A stretch of DNA of 18,449 nucleotides from a bacterium (GTDB lineage Bacteria; Patescibacteriota; Minisyncoccia; Minisyncoccales; JANBVM01). The stretch lies in contig JAUVBU010000007.1 in NCBI GenBank assembly GCA_030591065.1, positions 1-18,449 of the forward strand. The letters run 5' to 3'. The position numbers were made by a program, and so were the translations under genes. Below, piece by piece: positions 13,630 through 18,449 of this stretch (positions are counted from its first letter, which is position 1; every line of letters begins with the position of its first letter). Below the pieces are notes generated by a model. That model saw nothing but the letters and a program-made list of their open reading frames with translations, did no database searches and was not told the DNA's origin.

Positions 13630-14229
13630 TTACCACGTTAATTTAAATTCATGATATTCGTCTCCACGAAAAGTACATTTTGTTTCTTCGCATGATATAG
13701 GGTGACCTAAAATCATTTTAACCACACTAAGAAAATAACCCTTTAGGGTGCAGCAATGAGACGGAGAAAGTGCAAAATTTTCTATTCTTGCGATTGCATA
13801 TTTTTTTTCTTTATCAAGCTCTATAATACTGAGTTCTCCGTTTGTATAATATTTCCTCCAAAACTTTGGAGCTTCCTTAGCCATTGAATCCATTGAAACA
13901 AAATATTTCATAAAAAGACGAACAATTAACGAAACCTTAGCATTGAACTTCCCCATTTCTACAAAATCTTCTTTACTAAAATTGAAAAGCTTCTCTGAAG
14001 CTAAAAACACAAGAGCTTCTAAGCCAACAGGGTAAAAATTCATATTTTCTAATTTTTTATATTTAATTGGATGTCCAAATTTTTCAAGCTCATCTTCTAG
14101 CTTTTTTAAACCCTCTTCACCTTTTTTATAAAGAATAAACTCTAAGTCACCCTTAATAGAGATGGCTCTTGTTTCTCCTTCGGTTTTCATTAATTTTTCG
14201 ATAAGTTCTTTTGTAATGATTTTTTCCAT
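13630..14229 (-). CDS. V4R-like ligand-binding protein, paralogue B
   Basis: This 199-residue paralogue aligns with A, C and D without gaps. It has DFYP at 64-67 in the variant NFYPVGLEAL, the MGKFNAKVSLIVRLFMKYF helix, and WRKYYTNGELSI near 125. The V4R-like end has Cys159, Cys180 (CEETKC), Cys185 and His193, plus an extra Cys160. It lies 24 nt after the PD-(D/E)XK nuclease gene and 30 nt before paralogue A, so the three are probably one transcript. Function is unrecognised beyond ligand binding. A and B are more diverged from each other and from C/D than C is from D, so their duplication is older. Confidence 0.8.
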   Translation of the reverse strand: MEKIITKELIEKLMKTEGETRAISIKGDLEFILYKKGEEGLKKLEDELEKFGHPIKYKKLENMNFYPVGLEALVFLASEKLFNFSKEDFVEMGKFNAKVSLIVRLFMKYFVSMDSMAKEAPKFWRKYYTNGELSIIELDKEKKYAIARIENFALSPSHCCTLKGYFLSVVKMILGHPISCEETKCTFRGDEYHEFKLTW

Positions 14230-14253
14230 AATTTTTTTAATTTCGAAATAAAA

Positions 14254-15018
14254 TTAACTTGTTTGGTATTTAAGCTTGTTGGGGTAATTTCTAACCTTAG
14301 AAAGCCAACTTCGATTAGAGAGCTCCCATAGTTTTTTTGCAGTTAAAAAAGTATCTAAATCACGCTTAATATTACTGGCTTCCTTTAGTTCACAAACACC
14401 TTTCACTTTTTTCCATTTATGATTACATCTTTTCTTTCCCTCTTTGATTACCGGCTCACCACTTTTCTCTCTCTTTTTAGCTCCACAAATACTACACTCT
14501 TGATATTGGTCAATTCTTAAAATCCAATACGTTTCGGCTTTTTTAGAAAATTTTTCATTATATGCTTCAAGATAAGCTGCGGTTTGAATAAAATGATCAT
14601 CCCAAATACTACTACTAGTTTTAAGGTCTAAGATTCCGACCTTACCATCAATCTCTCCCAAAACATCTAGCGTACCACTATATGAATGTTTTTTACTTGT
14701 CACCCTTTTCTCAATACCAAAAACATCTATTTTATGTTTTTTCATCCACTCTAAAAAGGCGTCGATTGAGGGACAAATATCAGAATCAATTTGAGGCATC
14801 CGTCCTAAAAGTATTTTTTCTACAACCTCATGAACTAAGGTTCCCCACCCAGTTATTTTTTTCCTTTTTTTCTGCATAGCATAGAAGCTTCCCTGGTTTG
14901 CTAACCATTTTTCAATACCTGGTTTAGCAATAATTTTACAGATAGAAGTTACTCTGGGATACCAAAGACCATTGATCTCGTAGCCACTATTTCTTTTTAA
15001 ATATTTCACAGGAATCAT
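14254..15018 (-). CDS. RecB/Cas4-like PD-(D/E)XK nuclease with a Cys/His insertion
   Basis: A 254-residue nuclease of the PDDEXK_1 (RecB C-terminal, Cas4) superfamily. The motif set is complete: His63 in TLVHEVVE, GTLD with Asp118, the core D131-L-K133, and Q145 with Y149 in QTAAYLEAY (the RecB QxxxY motif). After the core is an insertion with Cys175-x2-Cys178 and Cys198, His200 and Cys209, which looks like a zinc-binding finger and not the four-Cys iron-sulfur site of Cas4. Such enzymes degrade or trim DNA ends. There is no CRISPR array or cas gene nearby. It stands alone after the terminator at 15032-15057 and leads into V4R-like paralogues B and A. Confidence 0.82.
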   Translation of the reverse strand: MIPVKYLKRNSGYEINGLWYPRVTSICKIIAKPGIEKWLANQGSFYAMQKKRKKITGWGTLVHEVVEKILLGRMPQIDSDICPSIDAFLEWMKKHKIDVFGIEKRVTSKKHSYSGTLDVLGEIDGKVGILDLKTSSSIWDDHFIQTAAYLEAYNEKFSKKAETYWILRIDQYQECSICGAKKREKSGEPVIKEGKKRCNHKWKKVKGVCELKEASNIKRDLDTFLTAKKLWELSNRSWLSKVRNYPNKLKYQTS

Positions 15019-15031
15019 ACTTTATCTTATC

Positions 15032-15057
15032 AAAAAAAGACGTCTCTTTAAAGACGC
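15032..15057 (-). terminator. Rho-independent terminator after the DUF167 gene
   Basis: On the minus strand GCGTCT-TTAAAG-AGACGT forms a 6-bp stem (one G-T pair) and runs into C plus seven T. It starts 16 nt after the DUF167 stop and ends 14 nt before the nuclease start, so it closes the methyltransferase operon. Confidence 0.75.
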
Positions 15058-15072
15058 TTGTCTTCTTTTTTT

Positions 15073-15294
15073 CTATTCTTTGATTTCAAAAACTTTATTT
15101 TTTTTATGGTGACCTCTCACTAATTTTATTTTTGATTTTAGAACCTTAAAATAGTCAGCAAGAACTTCTGTTGCCGCAATATTTGCCCGACCCATTATTG
15201 GTTTTTCTTTTATCTTTAATTCAAAACTATCTTCTGTTTTTTTAATAATTGCTTTTTTCCTTGAATTAGGAACAACCTTTACCTTTATAAACAT
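15073..15294 (-). CDS. DUF167/YggU family protein
   Basis: A 73-residue protein matching the DUF167 pattern throughout: VKVVPNSRKKAI at the start, a central IKEKPIMGRANIAATEVLADYF (the usual PxxGxAN block) and a C-terminal KIKLVRGHHKKNKVFEI. Structures in the family show a small alpha/beta fold; the function is not established, though genomic contexts often point to translation or RNA. It is 4 nt after the tRNA-binding-domain gene and is the last gene before the terminator. Confidence 0.9.
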   Translation of the reverse strand: MFIKVKVVPNSRKKAIIKKTEDSFELKIKEKPIMGRANIAATEVLADYFKVLKSKIKLVRGHHKKNKVFEIKE

Positions 15295-15298
15295 TATC

Positions 15299-15640
15299 TT
15301 ATTGAATTTTAGTTCCTGATAAAACTTCTTGGTCTGGTTTTAATAATGTGGGCTTTCCATCTTCATTTGCGGCCAGAAGCATCCCATTACTTTCTAAACC
15401 AAAAATGATTTTAGGTTCTAAGTTGGCTACGATGACAATCTCTCTTCCAATAAGATCTTCTGGGGCATAAACTTCAGCAATTCCAGCCACAATTTGTCTT
15501 AACTTTTCATCTCCAGTATTTAATTCTAACCTTAAAAGTTTTTCTGAATTTTTTACTCTTTCCGCATTAATCACCTTCGCTATTCTTAAGTCCAATTTTT
15601 TGAAATCTTCAAAATTAATCATTTTCTTAATAACATTCAT
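15299..15640 (-). CDS. Stand-alone tRNA-binding OB-fold protein (MetRS C-terminal domain / CsaA-like)
   Basis: A 113-residue single-domain protein of the EMAPII/Trbp111/Arc1p tRNA-binding family. INFEDFKKLDLRIAKVINAERV opens the domain (8-29) as in the C-terminal dimerisation domain of bacterial methionyl-tRNA synthetase. LRQIVAGIAEVY, GREIVIVANLEPKIIFGLESNGMLLA and a C-terminal PDQEVLSGTKI complete the OB fold. It could supply this domain to a MetRS that lacks it, or act as a general tRNA chaperone or CsaA-like protein. The start at 15640 overlaps the methyltransferase stop as ATGA, which supports coupling; Met7 is an alternative. Confidence 0.88.
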   Translation of the reverse strand: MNVIKKMINFEDFKKLDLRIAKVINAERVKNSEKLLRLELNTGDEKLRQIVAGIAEVYAPEDLIGREIVIVANLEPKIIFGLESNGMLLAANEDGKPTLLKPDQEVLSGTKIQ

Positions 15641-16248
15641 AAAATAATTTTTGCTTTTATTATTAGAATAAGGCCTTGTATTAATTCACTCTCTTTTTCT
15701 ATTTCTAGATTATTCTTTTTCAAAAGCTCTGGCAAGCCTCCATTAGCTAAATAATTTTTGAAATATCTAAAATTCTCCTTTCCAGCTAAACGTTCGATAC
15801 CTCTTAAGAAAAAAGAGGGTACGGTTTTTGGTAGTGGGCTTTTAAAATCAACGAGAATTAAATGTCCACTTTTTTTCACCACTCTTTTCATCTCTGAAAT
15901 AACATTGTCTCTACTTTCTTGTCCCATTTCATGCAAACCAAGACATATTGATGCAAAATCAAAAGAATCGTTTTTAAATGGTAATTTCTGGGCATCACCA
16001 ACCACAAAAGAAACATTTTTAAGTCCCCTTTTTTCTTTTTGAGCTTTAGCCACCTCAATAATTTCTTTTCTGATATCTATCCCAACTACTATCGTTTCTT
16101 TTTTTCCATAAGAAAAAACCTGTTCTCCTGTTCCACAACATACATCTAACACTTTGTCTCCTTTTTTTATTCCAGAAGAATTTACAAGACATGACCTCAG
16201 TCCTCGCAACAAAGGGTCTATTAAAATGGAGTATTTAGATATAGGCAT
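15637..16248 (-). CDS. Class I SAM-dependent methyltransferase (UbiE/Methyltransf_11-like)
   Basis: A 203-residue methyltransferase with motif I VLDVCCGTGEQ (33-43), the acidic motif GIDIRKEI, VVGDAQKLPF as motif II and ICLGLHEM before the post-II region. The arrangement is of the UbiE/COQ5 type, which methylates small molecules such as quinone precursors, but family resemblance does not fix the substrate. It overlaps the tRNA-binding gene by 4 nt. It is the intact copy of a duplicated gene; a broken relative lies at 17108-17435, and each copy is paired with an upstream V4R-like gene. A terminator between V4R-C and this gene suggests that it is read at low level or from a promoter in 16249-16282, where I see only weak TATTAAT-like sequence. 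Confidence 0.88.
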   Translation of the reverse strand: MPISKYSILIDPLLRGLRSCLVNSSGIKKGDKVLDVCCGTGEQVFSYGKKETIVVGIDIRKEIIEVAKAQKEKRGLKNVSFVVGDAQKLPFKNDSFDFASICLGLHEMGQESRDNVISEMKRVVKKSGHLILVDFKSPLPKTVPSFFLRGIERLAGKENFRYFKNYLANGGLPELLKKNNLEIEKESELIQGLILIIKAKIIL

Positions 16249-16282
16249 TTTAAAAAAGTAATTAATATTTTTTGATGTCTTT

Positions 16283-16314
16283 TAAAAAGACCCAGACAAA
16301 AACTTCACCTGGGC
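16283..16314 (-). terminator. Rho-independent terminator after V4R-like gene C
   Basis: On the minus strand GCCCAG pairs with CTGGGT around a 13-nt loop and is followed by CTTTTT. The T tract is also part of a second, overlapping dyad, GTCTTT-TTA-AAAGAC. The whole element is identical to the one at 17473-17504. Confidence 0.65.
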
Positions 16315-16347
16315 AACTTTTAGTTTTTATACTTTTAATTTATTAGC

Positions 16348-16947
16348 TTACCATTTTAGTAAAAATTCATGATATTCATCTCCTCGAAAAGTACACTTTG
16401 TTTCCTCACAAACTACAGCTTTTCCCACTACCATTTGAACAACACCTGAAAAATATCCTATAAGACCTTGGCAATGAGCTGGAACAAGCTCAAACTTTTC
16501 TAATCTTAGTATAATAACTCTCTTTTCTTGGTTATATTCTATTATCTTAAGTTCTCCTACTGTACAACTCTTTCCCCACATATCGGAAACTTTTTCAATA
16601 AGTTTTTCTACGGAATAAAAATATTTCAAAAAAAGCCTAATAAGAATAGACATTTTTGATTCAAACTTACCCATTTCTTGAAATTTTTTATCATCGTAAC
16701 CAAGAATCCTCCTTGCTCCTAGAAACATAATTCCTTCTAATCCTAGGGGGTAAAAATCCATAGTTTTAATTTCCTTATATTTTATCGGATACCCAAGATC
16801 AGCGGTAAGTTTTTCTATTTTTTCTAGACCTTCTTTTCCTTGATCGTTTAAAATAAAATCTAGCTCACCCTTAAATGAGATTCCTCTGAATTCTCCATTA
16901 ATCCCCATCAATTTATTAAGCTCTTCCTCGGAAATGATTTTTTCCAT
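16348..16947 (-). CDS. V4R-like ligand-binding protein, paralogue C
   Basis: A 199-residue paralogue, about 83% identical to paralogue D by my residue count. DFYPLGLEG, the MGKFESKMSILIRLFLKYF helix, MWGKSCTVGEL and the V4R-like end with Cys159, CEETKC (180-185) and His193 are all present. It forms a duplicated unit with the downstream methyltransferase gene. An extended -10 promoter (TGATATAAT) lies 28 nt upstream of the ATG, and a terminator follows 34 nt after the stop, so it is probably a single-gene transcript. The ligand and partner are unknown. Confidence 0.82.
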   Translation of the reverse strand: MEKIISEEELNKLMGINGEFRGISFKGELDFILNDQGKEGLEKIEKLTADLGYPIKYKEIKTMDFYPLGLEGIMFLGARRILGYDDKKFQEMGKFESKMSILIRLFLKYFYSVEKLIEKVSDMWGKSCTVGELKIIEYNQEKRVIILRLEKFELVPAHCQGLIGYFSGVVQMVVGKAVVCEETKCTFRGDEYHEFLLKW

Positions 16948-16974
16948 AGTTTAAAGTTTAGTTTTATTTCTAAT

Positions 16975-16983
16975 ATTATATCA
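16975..16983 (-). promoter_or_regulatory. Extended -10 promoter of V4R-like gene C
   Basis: On the minus strand TGATATAAT combines a TGn extension with a perfect TATAAT (16980-16975). Transcription would start about 20 nt before the ATG. No good -35 is visible, as is common for extended -10 promoters. The surrounding 50 nt are shared with gene D. Confidence 0.6.
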
Positions 16984-17107
16984 AAAATTTAAAAGAAAAA
17001 GTAGAAAATTATAGATTACAGATTAATAATTTAGATCCAGTCAATATTCTTAAAAAAGGTTTTAGAGTATAACTAAACTGAAAAATCAAACAATAAAAAG
17101 TGTTAAT

Positions 17108-17435
17108 CATCTCAAGGTAGGCCAAGACAAATCGATATAAAATTAAAAGAATTCCTTTTAAATGGTAATGGGGGGGGTATCAACAACCATAAAAGAAACA
17201 TTTCTAGATCCTCTTCTTTCTTTTTGAGCTTTGGCTACCTCGATAATTTCTTTTCTAATATCTATCCCAACCGCTATCGCTCCCTTTTTTCCGTAAGAAA
17301 GAACTTGTTCTCCTGTTCCGCGACACACACCTAACGCCCTATCTCCCCTTTTTATTCCTGAAAAGTTTATCAAGTATAATCTCTAAGTTTTCTCAATAAA
17401 GGATCTATTAAAATTGAATATTTAAATCTAGATAT
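17108..17435 (-). pseudogene. Broken copy of the class I methyltransferase
   Basis: This stretch aligns with the 5' half of the methyltransferase gene at 15637-16248. The start codon ATG has become ATA (17433-17435). A 2-nt insertion follows around 17375-17390, and a run of eight G on the plus strand (17170-17177, CCC followed by AGA in the intact gene) adds a +1 shift. An open frame at 17158-17373 still reads GIKRGDRALGVCRGTGEQ and GIDIRKEIIEVAKAQKE, but motif I Asp is now Gly, and the frame ends before motif II. DNA similarity continues to about 17108, and the rest of the gene is missing. The 160 bases from 16948 to 17107 hold only the gene C promoter region and unrecognisable AT-rich sequence. 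Confidence 0.88.
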
Positions 17436-17472
17436 TTTAAAAATAAAATCAGTTAATACTCTATATGTCTTT

Positions 17473-17504
17473 TAAAAAGACCCAGACAAAAACTTCACCT
17501 GGGC
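17473..17504 (-). terminator. Rho-independent terminator after V4R-like gene D
   Basis: This has the same GCCCAG/CTGGGT stem, 13-nt loop and CTTTTT tail as the copy at 16283-16314, exactly 1190 bp away. It lies 34 nt after the gene D stop. Confidence 0.65.
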
Positions 17505-17537
17505 AACTTTTAGTTTTTATACTTTTAATTTATCAAC

Positions 17538-18137
17538 TTACCATTTTACTAAAAATTCATGATATTCATCTCCTCTAAAAGTACACTTTGTTTCCTCACA
17601 AACTACAGCTCTTCCCACTACCATTTGAACAACACCTGAAAGATATCCTATAAGGTTCTGACAATGAGCTGGGACAAGCTCAAACTTTTCAAGTCTTAGT
17701 ATAGCAAACCTCTTTTCTTCGCTATGTTCTATTATCTTAAATTCCCCTACCGTACAACTTTTCCCCCACATATCCGAAACTTTTTTAATAAGTTTTTCTA
17801 CGGAATAAAAATATTTCATAAAAAGCTTAACAACAATAGACATCTTTGACTCAAATTTACCCATTTCTTGAAATTTTTCATCATCATAACCTAAGATTCT
17901 TCTTGCTCCTAGCAAAATAATCCCCTCTAATCCTAAAGGATAAAAATCCATCGCCTTAATTTCTTCATGTTTTATTGGATACCCAAGCTCAGTGGTAAGT
18001 TTTTCTATTTTTTCTACACCGTCTTTCCCTTGATCGTTTAGAATAAATTTCAGTTCACCCTTAAGCGAGATTCCTCTTGACTCTCCCCTAAGTTCCATTA
18101 ACTTATTAAGTTCTTCTTTAGAAATAACTTCTTCCAT
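17538..18137 (-). CDS. V4R-like ligand-binding protein, paralogue D
   Basis: This 199-residue protein is the closest relative of paralogue C (about 34 differences by my count). It keeps DFYPLGLEG, the MGKFESKMSIVVKLFMKYF helix, MWGKSCTVGEF and the V4R-like end with Cys159, Cys180, Cys185 and His193. Most differences are conservative or in surface-like positions, so it looks functional, unlike the methyltransferase copy that follows it. It is preceded by its own promoter and followed by a terminator. It lies 65 nt after xseB. Confidence 0.82.
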   Translation of the reverse strand: MEEVISKEELNKLMELRGESRGISLKGELKFILNDQGKDGVEKIEKLTTELGYPIKHEEIKAMDFYPLGLEGIILLGARRILGYDDEKFQEMGKFESKMSIVVKLFMKYFYSVEKLIKKVSDMWGKSCTVGEFKIIEHSEEKRFAILRLEKFELVPAHCQNLIGYLSGVVQMVVGRAVVCEETKCTFRGDEYHEFLVKW

Positions 18138-18159
18138 AGCTTAAAACTTAATTTTATTT

Positions 18160-18176
18160 ATTATATAATTCTATCA
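18160..18176 (-). promoter_or_regulatory. Promoter of V4R-like gene D
   Basis: A perfect TATAAT (minus strand, 18165-18160) lies 22 nt before the ATG. Just upstream is TGATAGAAT (18176-18168), the counterpart of the gene C extended -10 with one change, so either could be used. Confidence 0.5.
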
Positions 18177-18202
18177 AAAATTTAAAAGAAAAACCATTAA
18201 CT

Positions 18203-18400
18203 TTATTTTAAGCTTTTGGTCACTTTCTTTATTTCCATTGATATTCCTTTAATTTTCTTCTCACAAAAATCAATAAGGAATCTAGCCCGCTTTACCCTCT
18301 CAGCTAGTTGATCCAGATCAACTTCTTGGTTTTGAATCTCGACCAGAATTTCTTGTAATTCTTTAAAGGCTACTGTAAAAGAAATTTCTTTTTTTTTCAT
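18203..18400 (-). CDS. xseB: Exodeoxyribonuclease VII small subunit
   Basis: XseB associates with XseA to form exonuclease VII, which degrades single-stranded DNA to oligonucleotides. The 65 residues form the usual helical hairpin, with SFTVAFKELQEILVEIQ, then the EVDLDQLAERVKRA turn and LIDFCEKKIKGISMEI. Length is normal for the family. The ATG is 1 nt after a stop codon that ends a probable xseA fragment, the standard xseA-xseB order. Confidence 0.9.
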   Translation of the reverse strand: MKKKEISFTVAFKELQEILVEIQNQEVDLDQLAERVKRARFLIDFCEKKIKGISMEIKKVTKSLK

Positions 18401-18401
18401 A

Positions 18402-18449
18402 TTATTTTTTATTTAATTTTAAATTTTTAATTTTACTTTTAGTTTCTCC
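18402..18449 (-). CDS. xseA: Probable C-terminus of exodeoxyribonuclease VII large subunit (partial)
   Basis: An open frame enters from the right edge and ends in TAA at 18402-18404. The 15 visible residues, GETKSKIKNLKLNKK, resemble the usual XseA tail (Gly-x-x-x-Ser-x-x-x-x-Leu/Ile). The stop lies 1 nt before xseB. The call rests mainly on position, as the fragment is too short for a firm family match. Confidence 0.55.
   Translation of the reverse strand, partial: GETKSKIKNLKLNKK

Larger units (their letters stand above)
15920..18190 (-). repeat. Tandem segmental duplication of a V4R-methyltransferase unit
   Basis: Two units of about 1.08 kb lie head to tail: 17000-15920 (gene C plus the start of the intact methyltransferase) and 18190-17108 (gene D plus the pseudogene). 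The offset is 1190 bp over the V4R-like genes and terminators, and 1185-1187 bp over the methyltransferase after small indels. Promoter regions, V4R-like genes, terminators and the methyltransferase 5' half all align. No transposase or inverted repeat flanks the block, so unequal recombination is the simplest origin. Confidence 0.85.

Noticed and set aside
14254..15018. Cas4 and a CRISPR system
   Set aside because: The PD-(D/E)XK motifs fit, but the cysteines are in an internal insertion unlike the Cas4 iron-sulfur site, and no repeats or cas genes are present.
17158..17373. Short 71-codon gene on the minus strand
   Set aside because: It is a fragment of the methyltransferase pseudogene; frameshifts, the lost start and missing motif II rule out a working enzyme.
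15920..18190. Insertion sequence or phage origin for the duplicated units
   Set aside because: No transposase, integrase, terminal inverted repeats or target duplications are visible at the edges.

Overview
The window is AT-rich and every gene I can support lies on the minus strand, so transcription runs from right to left. Genes are short and tightly packed, with many ATGA-type stop/start overlaps, and I saw no clear Shine-Dalgarno sequence at the starts I checked. UGA is used as a normal stop, for example where rsmH and ftsL overlap. Together with a four-gene division cluster and several short core enzymes, this suggests a small-genome bacterium of the Candidate Phyla Radiation (Patescibacteria, Parcubacteria-like). 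That placement is an inference from gene style, not from a marker gene.

Layout in transcription order (right to left): (1) 18449-18203: the last codons of what looks like xseA, followed by xseB (exodeoxyribonuclease VII). (2) 18190-15920: a tandem duplication of a two-gene unit, a V4R-like ligand-binding protein plus a class I methyltransferase. In the upstream unit the methyltransferase is a pseudogene. (3) 16248-15073: the intact methyltransferase, a stand-alone tRNA-binding OB-fold protein and a DUF167/YggU protein, closed by a strong terminator. (4) 15018-13000: a RecB/Cas4-like PD-(D/E)XK nuclease followed by two more V4R-like paralogues. (5) 12960-5787: a probable nine-gene operon: SIMPL-domain protein, metallo-beta-lactamase-fold hydrolase, PAP2-like membrane protein, ATP-cone/PD-(D/E)XK fusion, small conserved protein, prmC, two small membrane proteins and a membrane-anchored Clp/HSP100-like ATPase, closed by a terminator at 5713-5743. 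(6) 5712-5508: a regulatory region with three perfect DnaA boxes, two weaker copies and two dyads. (7) 5507-2205: a minimal division cluster, mraZ-rsmH-ftsL-ftsI. (8) 2172-2018: a tRNA-Glu(CUC) gene with its own promoter and terminator. (9) 1990-1: the first two thirds of a P2-type cation ATPase that runs off the left edge.

The most interesting parts are the DnaA-box cluster in front of mraZ (a replication-origin or DnaA-control candidate), the membrane-anchored Clp-like ATPase that has lost its first Walker A lysine and both recognisable pore loops, and the four 199-residue V4R-like paralogues with invariant Cys/His positions. The ATP-cone nuclease fusion and the PAP2-like protein lacking its catalytic histidine also deserve a look.
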